A stretch of 64,000 bases of DNA from Massilia phosphatilytica. Lineage in GTDB: Bacteria; Pseudomonadota; Gammaproteobacteria; Burkholderiales; Burkholderiaceae_D. The notes beneath the pieces were generated by a model. It was not told the DNA's origin. It searched no databases and saw only the letters and a program-made list of their open reading frames with translations. The stretch lies in contig NZ_PUIP01000018.1 of the NCBI RefSeq assembly GCF_002968015.1, forward strand, positions 1-64,000, given 5' to 3'. This document shows positions 1 through 7,657 of the stretch, piece by piece. Numbering within the stretch: position 1 is the stretch's first letter; each line of letters begins with the position of its first letter. The position numbers and the translations under genes are program-made.

Positions 1-120
1 ACCGAAGCGATACTGGCACTTCATCAAACGCCCACACTTATCGACTGTTTATTGTTAAAGAGCTGTATTCGGTACTGCCTTGCTGCACTTGCGAATCGTT
101 TTGTTCGTCAGCAGCAGAGA
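1..120 (-). other. rRNA operon leader; 16S gene lies off the left edge
   Basis: Read on the minus strand, this stretch has the boxA antitermination element followed by a conserved betaproteobacterial sequence ending in GTGTGGGCGTTTGATGA, the kind that lies upstream of mature 16S rRNA. A good sigma70 promoter sits just upstream (127-155). The rRNA itself must begin left of position 1. The same boxA-type sequence also occurs in 16S-23S spacers, but the adjacent promoter favours the 5' leader. No protein gene is supported in positions 1-293. Confidence 0.72.
51..63 (-). promoter_or_regulatory. boxA antitermination element of the rrn leader
   Basis: The minus strand reads GCTCTTTAACAAT, which matches the classical boxA core (GCTCTTTAACA) bound by NusB/S10 during rRNA antitermination. 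It lies about 60 nt downstream of the predicted transcription start, a normal leader position. Confidence 0.75.
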
Positions 121-126
121 AGCGAG

Positions 127-155
127 ATTATGCAGTGTTTCGCGATGTTCGTCAA
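127..155 (-). promoter_or_regulatory. sigma70 rrn promoter reading leftward
   Basis: On the minus strand TTGACG (155-150) and CATAAT (132-127) are separated by exactly 17 nt. A purine/A-rich stretch (GGGAGAAAAAAGAAG) lies immediately upstream, like an UP element. The promoter points toward the boxA leader, so it most likely drives the rRNA operon beyond the left edge. Confidence 0.75.
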
Positions 156-293
156 CTTCTTTTTTCTCCCATCGAAGCGCTCAGAACCGTTTGAAGGCCT
201 GTCGTTTGCGACGAGGGACCGAATGATACCAGCGTCGCATACGGCCCGCAAGTCCCGCTACAATGGATGCTTTGCCGTCCACCCCGCCCCGTC

Positions 294-1775
294 ATGACCA
301 TCCTGCTCTCGACCCTCAACGCCCGCTACGCCCACGCTTCGCTCGGGCTGCGCTACCTGCTGGCCAATATGGGGCCACTGCAGGAGCAGACGAGCCTGAT
401 GGAATTCGTCATCGGCGCCAAGACCGTGGAGGTCGTGGAACGGCTGCTGGCGAAACAGCCGCGCATCGTCGGCTTCGGCATCTATATATGGAACGTCGAG
501 GAGACGACGAAGGTCGTCGCGATGCTCAAGCGCGTCGCGCCCGAGGTGACGGTCGTGCTGGGCGGACCGGAAGTCTCGTACGAGACGGGCGAGCAGGAGA
601 TCGCGCGGCTGGCCGACTACGTCGTCACCGGCTGGGGCGACATCACTTTTCCCAAGCTGTGCGGCGAGATCCTGAACGGCCCCAAGCCGATCATGAAAGT
701 GCATGCCGGCGTGCAGCCGCCGATGGCCGACATCACCCTGCCCTACAATTTATATACGGACGAGGACATCGCCCACCGCACCCTCTATGTGGAAGCGTCG
801 CGCGGCTGCCCGTTCAAATGCGAGTTCTGCCTGTCGTCGCTGGACAAGACGGCGTGGCCGTTCGGCATCGACACCTTCCTCGCGGAGATGGAGACGCTGT
901 ACCAGCGCGGCGCCCGGCTGTTCAAGTTCGTCGACCGCACGTTCAACCTGAACGTCAAGACGAGCCAGCGCATCATGCAGTTCTTCCTCGATAAGATCGC
1001 GGCGCATCCCGATGATCCGGTGTATGCCCACTTCGAACTGGTGCCCGACCACCTGCCCGAAGCGCTGAAGGCGACGATCGCGCAATTCCCGCCCGGCGCC
1101 CTGCAGTTCGAGATCGGCATCCAGAGCTTCAACCCGGAGGTGCAGACGCTCGTCAGCCGGCGCCAGGACAATGCCAAGGCCGCGGACAACATCCGCTGGC
1201 TGACGACCCAGTCGCACGCGCACCTGCACGTCGACCTGATCGCCGGCCTGCCGGGCGAGGACGTCGAGTCGTTCGCGCGCGGCTTCGACCAGCTGGTGGC
1301 GCTGGGACCGCACGAGATCCAGTTCGGCATCCTCAAGCGCCTGCGCGGCACGCCCATCATCCGCCATACGGAGCCGTACAAGATGGTGTACGAGCCGTAT
1401 CCGCCGTACACCGTGCTGGCGACCGACCGCATCGACTTCGCCACCATGCAGCGCCTGGTGCGCTTTGCCCGCTACTGGGACCTGGTCGCGAACTCCGGCC
1501 GCTTTGCCCACACGGTCAAGGTGCTGCTGGGCGACAGCCCGTTCGCCAACTTCATGGCCTTTTCGGACTGGATCTACACGCAGCTTGACGCCACCCACCG
1601 CATCGCACTCGACCGCCTGGCCAAGCTGGTACAGGCCTGGCTGCAGCGCCAGGGCATGCCGGCCGCCGACGCCGCGGCCCTCATCGCCAGCGATTACGCC
1701 GGCAGCACGCACAAGCCCACCGAGAAGTCGACGCACGCCGCCCCCGAGCGCCAGGTCCGCCATTTGGCTGCGTAA
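294..1775 (+). CDS. B12-binding domain radical SAM protein (DUF4080 type)
   Basis: A predicted 493-residue cytoplasmic radical SAM enzyme. The N-terminal third (about residues 1-140) resembles a cobalamin-binding Rossmann domain, with VVLGGPEVS and the TGWGD turn. Cys172, Cys176 and Cys179 form the CxxxCxxC motif that binds the SAM-cleaving 4Fe-4S cluster (GCPFKCEFC). The C-terminal 130 residues match the DUF4080 extension of this subfamily. The ATG at 294 is chosen because MTILLSTLNARY is the usual start of the family; an upstream in-frame ATG at 267 would add nine residues. A TACAAT -10-like element at 259-264 may supply its promoter, divergent from the rrn promoter. The reaction is not known; members methylate or rearrange unidentified substrates. 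Confidence 0.9.
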   Translation: MTILLSTLNARYAHASLGLRYLLANMGPLQEQTSLMEFVIGAKTVEVVERLLAKQPRIVGFGIYIWNVEETTKVVAMLKRVAPEVTVVLGGPEVSYETGEQEIARLADYVVTGWGDITFPKLCGEILNGPKPIMKVHAGVQPPMADITLPYNLYTDEDIAHRTLYVEASRGCPFKCEFCLSSLDKTAWPFGIDTFLAEMETLYQRGARLFKFVDRTFNLNVKTSQRIMQFFLDKIAAHPDDPVYAHFELVPDHLPEALKATIAQFPPGALQFEIGIQSFNPEVQTLVSRRQDNAKAADNIRWLTTQSHAHLHVDLIAGLPGEDVESFARGFDQLVALGPHEIQFGILKRLRGTPIIRHTEPYKMVYEPYPPYTVLATDRIDFATMQRLVRFARYWDLVANSGRFAHTVKVLLGDSPFANFMAFSDWIYTQLDATHRIALDRLAKLVQAWLQRQGMPAADAAALIASDYAGSTHKPTEKSTHAAPERQVRHLAA

Positions 1776-1863
1776 ACACGGCAATGTGCGCCACCGAACG
1801 CTATCCGGTCACGGTAACGTAGCGCTGGTGGCGGCAGTCGCGAATCTCTTTTACACTGCCGCA

Positions 1864-2991
1864 ATGCGGATTGAAAATGCGCCAACATTAACCATCGAGC
1901 ATCCAGACGCCGGCGCGGGGCAATCCGTGGTGGCGCGCGGCGTATGGCAGGTCCATGCGTTCTCCCGGCGCGGCTTCAAGGACATCGAAAAGACGATGAA
2001 ATCCCTGGCCGGCAAGCCGGTCGCCTGGGACTTGTCCGAGATCGCCAGCCTCGATCACATCGGCGCCCAGCTGTTCTGGAGTTCCTGGGGCAAGCGCCGT
2101 CCCGATCAGCTGAAGCTCGACCCGAAGCAGGAAGAACTTTTCGACCGCATCGAGAAATCCGGCCAGATCGCGCTGCCGCGCACCCGCAAGAGCCACCTGC
2201 AATGGGTGATCACGCTGGGCGGCGGCGTGCTCTCCTTCTTCGAACACCTGCGCGGCGGGATCACCCTGATCGGCCAGGTGGTGCAGGACATCGGGCGCTT
2301 CATCCGCAATCCGCTGTCGGGGCCGTGGCGCGAAATCTCGGCCAACATCTACCACTCCGGCTTCCAGGCGCTCGGCATCACGGCGCTCGTGGGCTTCCTG
2401 ATCGGCGTCGTGCTGTCGTACCTGTCGGCGCAGCAGCTGCGCACGTTCGGCGGCGACATCTACCTCGTCAACATCCTCGGCATGAGCATCATCCGCGAAC
2501 TGGGCCCGCTGCTGGCGGCGATCCTCGTCGCGGGCCGCTCCGGGTCGTCGATCACGGCGCAGCTGGGCGTGATGCGCGTGACGGAAGAACTGGACGCGAT
2601 GCTGGTGATGGGCATCTCGCACGGCTACCGTCTCATCATGCCCAAGGTGGTAGCGCTCGCGCTGGCGATGCCGCTGCTCGTCGTGTGGACGGATGCGATG
2701 GCCCTGATCGGCGGCATGGTCTCCGCGAAGGTCGAACTGAACCTGACGATGCGCTACTTCATCCAGAAGCTGCCGTCCGCCGTGCCGATCGTGAACTACA
2801 CCATCGGCCTCGGGAAGGGCGTCGCGTTCGGGATGCTGATCGCGCTCGTGTCCTGCCACTTCGGCCTGCGCATCAAGCCGAACACGGAAAGCCTGGGCCG
2901 CGGCACGACGACGTCGGTCGTCACCGCGATCACCGTCGTGATCCTGGCCGACGCCGTGTTCGCGATCGTCTTCTCGGGGGTGGGCTTCTGA
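1864..2991 (+). CDS. MlaE-family ABC permease with fused N-terminal STAS (MlaB-like) domain
   Basis: A 375-residue inner-membrane permease of the Mla/MCE phospholipid transport class. Residues 1 to about 105 resemble an MlaB-type STAS domain (WDLSEIASLDHIGAQLF), which in E. coli is a separate protein. From about residue 110 follows the MlaE permease with several hydrophobic helices and the conserved RELGPLLAAILVAGRSG segment that contacts the ATPase. The gene opens an operon with ATPase, MCE protein and auxiliary lipoprotein; its stop overlaps the ATPase start (TGATG at 2989-2993). The family moves lipids between the inner and outer membrane; direction and cargo cannot be read from sequence. 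An 88-nt gap separates it from the radical SAM gene. Confidence 0.93.
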   Translation: MRIENAPTLTIEHPDAGAGQSVVARGVWQVHAFSRRGFKDIEKTMKSLAGKPVAWDLSEIASLDHIGAQLFWSSWGKRRPDQLKLDPKQEELFDRIEKSGQIALPRTRKSHLQWVITLGGGVLSFFEHLRGGITLIGQVVQDIGRFIRNPLSGPWREISANIYHSGFQALGITALVGFLIGVVLSYLSAQQLRTFGGDIYLVNILGMSIIRELGPLLAAILVAGRSGSSITAQLGVMRVTEELDAMLVMGISHGYRLIMPKVVALALAMPLLVVWTDAMALIGGMVSAKVELNLTMRYFIQKLPSAVPIVNYTIGLGKGVAFGMLIALVSCHFGLRIKPNTESLGRGTTTSVVTAITVVILADAVFAIVFSGVGF

Positions 2992-3854
2992 TGGCGAATC
3001 CGGCCCAAAACCCCCAACGCCCGCCGCAGCAACTGAACCGCAAGCCCGAGGAAGACGTCGGACCGCCGGTCGTCCAGATCCGCGACCTGTGGACGCGCTT
3101 CGGCCGCACCGTCGTCCACCAGGACCTGAACCTCGACATCTACTCGGGCGAGATCCTGTCCATCGTCGGCGGCTCGGGCACCGGCAAGACCGTGCTGCTG
3201 CGCCAGATGCTGGGCCTCGAGCGGCCATCGAGCGGCTGCGTCAGGGTATTCGGCGAGGACGTCAGCAGCGCCAGCCCGGAACAGCTGCAGCGCATGCGCA
3301 ACCACTGGGGCATGCTGTTCCAGCAGGGCGCGCTGTATTCCGCGCTGACCGTGTTCGACAACATCGCCCTGCCGCTGCGCGAGCTGCGCGCCCTGCCCGA
3401 GGAGGTCGTGCGCGACGCCGTGCTGCTCAAGATGGATATGGTCGGACTCGGCCCGGGCGATGCGAACAAGATGCCGTCCGACCTGTCGGGCGGGATGATC
3501 AAGCGCGCGGCCCTCGCGCGCGCGCTCGCGCTCGAGCCGCAACTGCTGTTTCTCGACGAACCGACGGCGGGTCTCGACCCGGACCTGTCCGATTCGTTCG
3601 TGGCGCTGATCCAGACCCTGCACAGCGAACTGAAACTGACCGTCGTGATGGTCACGCACGACCTGGACACGTTGTTCGCGCTGTCCTCGCGCATCGCCGT
3701 ACTGGCCGAGAAGCACGTGATCGCGGTGGGGCCGTCGTGCGACGTGCTGCGCGTGCAGCACCCCTTCATCAAACACTTTTTCCTGGGGCCGCGCGGCCAG
3801 CGGGCGCTGGAAGTGCTGGAAGAGCGCATCGCAAGAAAGGAGTCGGAAGACTGA
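2991..3854 (+). CDS. ABC transporter ATP-binding protein, MlaF type
   Basis: A 287-residue cytoplasmic ATPase that would energise the neighbouring MlaE permease. It shows Walker A GGSGTGKT (residues 60-67), a Q-loop (FQQGAL), the ABC signature LSGGM, Walker B LLFLDEPTAGLDP and the H-loop VTHD. The signature LSGGM-I-KR, instead of LSGGQ, is typical of MlaF proteins. The proline/glutamine-rich N-terminus of about 25 residues is outside the ATPase fold. The start codon overlaps the permease stop by one base, so translation is probably coupled, and only one base separates its stop from the MCE gene. Confidence 0.95.
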   Translation: MANPAQNPQRPPQQLNRKPEEDVGPPVVQIRDLWTRFGRTVVHQDLNLDIYSGEILSIVGGSGTGKTVLLRQMLGLERPSSGCVRVFGEDVSSASPEQLQRMRNHWGMLFQQGALYSALTVFDNIALPLRELRALPEEVVRDAVLLKMDMVGLGPGDANKMPSDLSGGMIKRAALARALALEPQLLFLDEPTAGLDPDLSDSFVALIQTLHSELKLTVVMVTHDLDTLFALSSRIAVLAEKHVIAVGPSCDVLRVQHPFIKHFFLGPRGQRALEVLEERIARKESED

Positions 3855-3855
3855 C

Positions 3856-4803
3856 ATGGAAAACAGATCGTACGCCCTCATGACGGGCTTCTTCACGGTT
3901 GCGCTGCTGGTCGCGGCCATCCTGATCGGCCTGTGGCTGAACCGCGACCGCACCACGATGCATCCGTACGAGATCGTCACCACGCAGACCATCCCGGGCC
4001 TGAACCCGCAGGCCACGGTGCGCTACCGTGGCCTGGAAGTCGGGCGCGTGGACGACATCGTGTTCGACCCGCGCGTGACGGGCCAGATCCTCATCAAGCT
4101 GTCGATCGAGGAAGGCGCGCCCGTCACGCAGACGACGTTCGCCTCGCTCGGCTACCAGGGCGTGACCGGCATCGCCTTCATCCAGCTGGACGACGACCGC
4201 ACGGGCTCCCCGCTGCTGCAGAGCGACAAGGGCCACGTGGCGCGGATCCCGCTTCGCCCCGGCCTGCTCGACCAGCTGGAAAAGCGCGGCCTCGCGATCC
4301 TGGAAAAGACGGAGCGCATCACGGACAGCCTGAACAACGTGCTCAGTAAAGAAAACCAGGACAAGATCACCGGCGCCTTCGACAGCATCAACAAGGCCGC
4401 CGCCGCCTACGCCGAGATCCCTGGCCAGCTGCAACCGACCCTGGCCCGCCTGCCCGCGCTGACGAATAAACTGGACCACACGATGGGTTCCGTGAACGAC
4501 CTGTCGACCAGCGCCACCGCGGCCGTGCGCAACTACGACCGCCTGGCGACGAGCCTGCAGGCGCCGGGCGGCCCGATCGAGCGCGCCGGCGCGGCCATCG
4601 ATTCGCTGGGCGGCGTGACGTCCGACCTCGAGCTGCAGACCTTGCCGCACGTCGTCGACATGGCGGACGAGGCGAAGACGTCGCTGCGCGCCGTGCGCCG
4701 CACCGTGACGAACCTGGGCGACCGTCCGCAAAGCATCCTGTTCGGCGCGCCGGCCGCCGAACCCGGCCCGGGCGAACCCGGTTTCGTCCCCCCGACCCAA
4801 TGA
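3856..4803 (+). CDS. MlaD/MCE family protein
   Basis: A 315-residue protein with an N-terminal transmembrane helix (about residues 9-29, ALMTGFFTVALLVAAILIG) and a single MCE domain (about residues 38-115, containing GLNPQATVRYRGLEVGRV). The remainder is a helical region followed by a Pro/Gly-rich tail. MCE proteins form hexameric rings that bind lipid in the periplasm and connect to the ABC permease. The longer C-terminal part than in E. coli MlaD (about 180 residues) suggests a needle-like extension, as in PqiB/LetB-related proteins; that is inference. Its stop overlaps a possible start of the next gene (ATGA at 4800). Confidence 0.93.
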   Translation: MENRSYALMTGFFTVALLVAAILIGLWLNRDRTTMHPYEIVTTQTIPGLNPQATVRYRGLEVGRVDDIVFDPRVTGQILIKLSIEEGAPVTQTTFASLGYQGVTGIAFIQLDDDRTGSPLLQSDKGHVARIPLRPGLLDQLEKRGLAILEKTERITDSLNNVLSKENQDKITGAFDSINKAAAAYAEIPGQLQPTLARLPALTNKLDHTMGSVNDLSTSATAAVRNYDRLATSLQAPGGPIERAGAAIDSLGGVTSDLELQTLPHVVDMADEAKTSLRAVRRTVTNLGDRPQSILFGAPAAEPGPGEPGFVPPTQ

Positions 4804-4817
4804 GGAACCCAGCGACC

Positions 4818-5423
4818 ATGCATCCGACCCGCACCATTCTCGCTGCCATCCTGGCCCTGCTTCTCTCCGCCTGCGCCTCGCAGAAGAGCCAGCCGACCAC
4901 GCAGTTCGACTTCGGCCCGGCCGCGCCGACCGCGCAGGCCGCGCAAGCCACGCTCGGTTCGGTGGTCGTCACCGACGTCACCGGCTCGAGTGCCCTGGAC
5001 AGCGAGCGCATGTTCTATCGCCTGAGTTACGCCGACCCGCTGCAGGCCCGCACCTATGCGAACAGCCGCTGGACGGCGAATCCGCTGCAATTGCTGACGC
5101 AGCGCTTCAAGACGCGGCTCGCGCAGGCGGGCGCGCGCGTGCTGTCGGAAACGGATGCGGCCACCGGCGTCCCGCTGCTGCGCATCGATGTCGACGAATT
5201 CATCCAGGACTTCGGCGGCGTGAGCCAGAGCACCGGTGTCGTCGCCGTGCGCGCCTCCGTGTTCCAGGGCCATACGCTCGTCGACCAGCGCAGCTTCCGC
5301 CAGGCCGTCGCCGCGCCCGGCGCCGATGCGGCCGGCGGGGCGCGCGCCCTCGCGGCCAGCACGGACGCCGTCGCGGCCGACATCGTGGCGTGGCTGGGCA
5401 CCTTGAATCTCAACCGACGATGA
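4818..5423 (+). CDS. ABC-type transport auxiliary lipoprotein (PqiC/LinL-like)
   Basis: A predicted outer-membrane lipoprotein of 201 residues. The signal peptide ends in the lipobox LLSAC with the lipidated Cys at residue 19. The mature part resembles the auxiliary lipoproteins that accompany MCE transporters (PqiC, LinL), thought to dock the MCE ring at the outer membrane. I chose the ATG at 4818, which has GAGGA upstream; an ATG at 4800 overlapping the previous stop would add six residues and is equally plausible by translational coupling. Its stop overlaps the start of the VanZ-like gene. Confidence 0.85.
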   Translation: MHPTRTILAAILALLLSACASQKSQPTTQFDFGPAAPTAQAAQATLGSVVVTDVTGSSALDSERMFYRLSYADPLQARTYANSRWTANPLQLLTQRFKTRLAQAGARVLSETDAATGVPLLRIDVDEFIQDFGGVSQSTGVVAVRASVFQGHTLVDQRSFRQAVAAPGADAAGGARALAASTDAVAADIVAWLGTLNLNRR

Positions 5424-6547
5424 CCGAGCCGGAAGACGAGGTCGCCCCGCGCGCGTCGCCGGTGGCGCGTGCGGCGCTGCTGGCCTATCTGCTGCTGATC
5501 GTCTACGCCAGCTGGTTCCCGTTCTCCGGCTGGCGCAGCAGCGGCCTGTCGCCGTTCGCCTTCCTCAACCTGCAGATGCCGCGCTGGTGGACCGGCTTCG
5601 ACGTGATGGTCAACATCGTCGGCTACATGCCGTTCGGGGTCCTGATCGTGCTGGCGCTGCATCCGCGCGTGCGCGGCATGTGGGCCGTGGCCATCGCGGC
5701 CGCCGTTGGCCTGCTCATCTCGGGCACGATGGAGGTCGTGCAGAACTACCTGCCCAGCCGCGTGCCGTCGAACCTCGATCTGCTGACCAATGCGGGCGGC
5801 TGCCTGGCCGGGGCGCTGCTCGGCGCGTGGTTCGCGCCCATGCTGCTGGACCGCAGCCGTTTATACCTGCTGCGGCAGCGCTGGTTCGCGGCGCATGCGA
5901 GCCAGGGCCTCGTGCTCGTCGCCCTGTGGCCGCTGGCCCAGGTCTATCCGCAGAACTACCTGTTCGGCAATGGCCAGATCCTGCCGCTGCTGTCGGAATG
6001 GCTCTCCGAATGGCTCGACACGGATATCGATCTCGTGACCATGCTGCGCGGCGACGTGCCGATGAGCGTGGAACAGTACTGGCTGTCCGAGACCATCATC
6101 ACCGCGTGCGGCATGACGGGCGCCGCCCTCACCCTGCTGTGCCTCACGCGCCGCGGCGCGCCGCGGCTGTCGCTGATGCTGGCGCTGATCGGCGTCGGCA
6201 TCGTCGTCAAGACGCTCGCGAGCTCGCTGTTCTTCGCGCCGGACAATGCGTTCGTGTGGGTCACGCCGGGCGCCGAAGGCGGCTTCCTGATCGGCCTGAT
6301 CATGCTGGCCGGTCTCGCATTCGCGCCCCAGGTCGCGCAGCGCAGGCTGGCCGTCGTGACGCTCGTGCTCTCGCTCATCGTCGTCAATACGATTCCCGCC
6401 AACCCGTATTTCGTCTCCACCCTGCAGGCCTGGCAGCAGGGTAAATTCCTGAATTTCAACGGCGCCGCCCAGTTCCTCGACATGGCCTGGCCCGTGCTCG
6501 CCCTGTGGTTCCTGCTGCTGCCGTCGCACCGGCTGAATCGGTCGTGA
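5420..6547 (+). CDS. VanZ-like family membrane protein
   Basis: A 375-residue integral membrane protein. The N-terminal 150 residues carry the VanZ-like pattern: SWFPFSGW, a conserved NIVGYMPFG and a following EVVQNYLPSRVPSNLDLLTN segment. The second half has about five further hydrophobic helices with no recognised domain. The ATG at 5420 overlaps the preceding stop (ATGA), making it the last gene of the lipid-transport operon. VanZ itself confers low-level teicoplanin resistance by an unclear mechanism; here a role in envelope maintenance is only suggested by the operon. Confidence 0.88.
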   Translation: MTEPEDEVAPRASPVARAALLAYLLLIVYASWFPFSGWRSSGLSPFAFLNLQMPRWWTGFDVMVNIVGYMPFGVLIVLALHPRVRGMWAVAIAAAVGLLISGTMEVVQNYLPSRVPSNLDLLTNAGGCLAGALLGAWFAPMLLDRSRLYLLRQRWFAAHASQGLVLVALWPLAQVYPQNYLFGNGQILPLLSEWLSEWLDTDIDLVTMLRGDVPMSVEQYWLSETIITACGMTGAALTLLCLTRRGAPRLSLMLALIGVGIVVKTLASSLFFAPDNAFVWVTPGAEGGFLIGLIMLAGLAFAPQVAQRRLAVVTLVLSLIVVNTIPANPYFVSTLQAWQQGKFLNFNGAAQFLDMAWPVLALWFLLLPSHRLNRS

Positions 6548-6590
6548 TATCCGCGTATCATATGAAGGATACAGCCCATCCGGAACCGAC

Positions 6591-6917
6591 ATGAACGACG
6601 ACAAACCTTTCTATCAACACCACGTGTTCTTCTGCCTGAACGAGCGTGAAGGCAAGGACTGCCGCCCGAGCTGCGGCAAGAGCGGCGCCGAAGCGGCACA
6701 GCAGCACGCCAAGAAGCGCGTCAAGGAACTCGGCTTGAATGGTCCGGGCCAGGTGCGCATCAACAAGGCCGGTTGCCTGGACCGCTGCGAGGAAGGCCCC
6801 GTCGTGGTCATCTACCCGCAGGGCACCTGGTACACCTACGTGGACAACTCCGATATCGACGAAATCATCGACCGCCACCTCGTCAAGGGCGAGGTCGTGG
6901 AACGCCTGAAGATCTGA
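6591..6917 (+). CDS. Thioredoxin-like [2Fe-2S] ferredoxin domain protein
   Basis: A 108-residue protein resembling stand-alone thioredoxin-fold 2Fe-2S proteins. Cysteines occur in two groups: FFCLNEREG followed by CRPSCG, and KAGCLDRCEEGP before VVVIYPQGTWY. The second group and the YPxGxWY tail are typical of this family, also found in NuoE-like proteins. It probably serves as a small electron carrier in the cytoplasm; the partner is unknown. It is separated by 12 nt from a hydrolase gene with which it is likely co-transcribed. Confidence 0.88.
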   Translation: MNDDKPFYQHHVFFCLNEREGKDCRPSCGKSGAEAAQQHAKKRVKELGLNGPGQVRINKAGCLDRCEEGPVVVIYPQGTWYTYVDNSDIDEIIDRHLVKGEVVERLKI

Positions 6918-6929
6918 CCGAAGTACGCA

Positions 6930-7559
6930 ATGAACAAGAATTCCCACAAGTTTTACCTGACCGGCCCCGCCGGCAAGATGGAATGCCTGCTGGACGAACC
7001 GGAAGGCGCCCCGCGCGGCATCGCCCTCGTCGCGCACCCGCACCCGCTGTACGGCGGCACGATGGACAACAAGGTCGCGCAGACGCTGGCCCGCGCCTTC
7101 GTCGGCCTCGGCTACGTGACGGCGCGCTTCAACTTCCGCGGCGTCGGCGAATCGGAAGGCGTGCACGACGAAGGCCGCGGCGAAGTGGACGACATGGAGA
7201 TCATGCTCGACCACATGATCGAACAGTATCCGGGCCTGCCGTACGCGCTGTCCGGCTTCTCGTTCGGCACGTTCGTGCAGGCCCAGTTGCAGCAGCGCCT
7301 CATCGCGCAGGGCCGCCCGGCCGAGCGCCTGGCGCTGGTCGGCACGGCCGCCGGCAAGTGGCCGGTGCCCGAGGTGCCGGCCGACACGATCCTGATCCAC
7401 GGCGAACTTGACGATACGATACCGCTCGCACACGTGTTCGACTGGGCGCGCCCGCTCGACATCCCCGTGACCGTGATTCCCGGCGCCGACCACTTCTTCC
7501 ACCGCAAGCTCGTCCACATTAAAAATCTTGTCGCGCAATTGTGGCGACGTGACATTTGA
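6930..7559 (+). CDS. alpha/beta hydrolase family protein
   Basis: A 209-residue cytoplasmic serine hydrolase. It has HPHPLYGGTMDNKV near the N-terminus, typical of the family, the nucleophile elbow G109-F-S111-F-G113, an acidic residue in HGELDDTIPL and the catalytic His in GADHFFHRK. The size is that of the small dienelactone-hydrolase-like proteins annotated as alpha/beta hydrolase; no signal peptide is present. It follows the ferredoxin-like gene by 12 nt. Substrate unknown. Confidence 0.88.
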   Translation: MNKNSHKFYLTGPAGKMECLLDEPEGAPRGIALVAHPHPLYGGTMDNKVAQTLARAFVGLGYVTARFNFRGVGESEGVHDEGRGEVDDMEIMLDHMIEQYPGLPYALSGFSFGTFVQAQLQQRLIAQGRPAERLALVGTAAGKWPVPEVPADTILIHGELDDTIPLAHVFDWARPLDIPVTVIPGADHFFHRKLVHIKNLVAQLWRRDI

Positions 7560-7579
7560 GACGAACGCTGGCCTATAAT
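7549..7579 (+). promoter_or_regulatory. Likely promoter of the D,D-carboxypeptidase gene
   Basis: A perfect TATAAT -10 hexamer lies at 7574-7579, with GTGACA/TGACAT 18-19 nt upstream at 7549-7555 as the best -35. It overlaps the end of the hydrolase gene and is followed by a nested inverted repeat (7580-7628) ahead of the start codon at 7658. Confidence 0.6.
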
Positions 7580-7628
7580 GATGCGATCTTCTTTCAAGGC
7601 AATGCTTTCACGCATTGTCTATCGCATC
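7580..7628 (+). repeat. Nested inverted repeat in the leader of the carboxypeptidase gene
   Basis: GATGCGAT (7580-7587) pairs with ATCGCATC (7621-7628), and inside it CAATGC (7600-7605) pairs with GCATTG (7612-7617). Both arms are perfect. The structure begins immediately after the -10 box, so it could be an operator or a leader hairpin. No regulator can be named. Confidence 0.55.
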
Positions 7629-7657
7629 ATTCACTGTTTACTTCCGAGTTGTTCTCC

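Noticed and set aside
52..297. Small rightward open frame at the left edge
   Set aside because: It runs through the rrn promoter and leader; no ribosome binding site or similarity.
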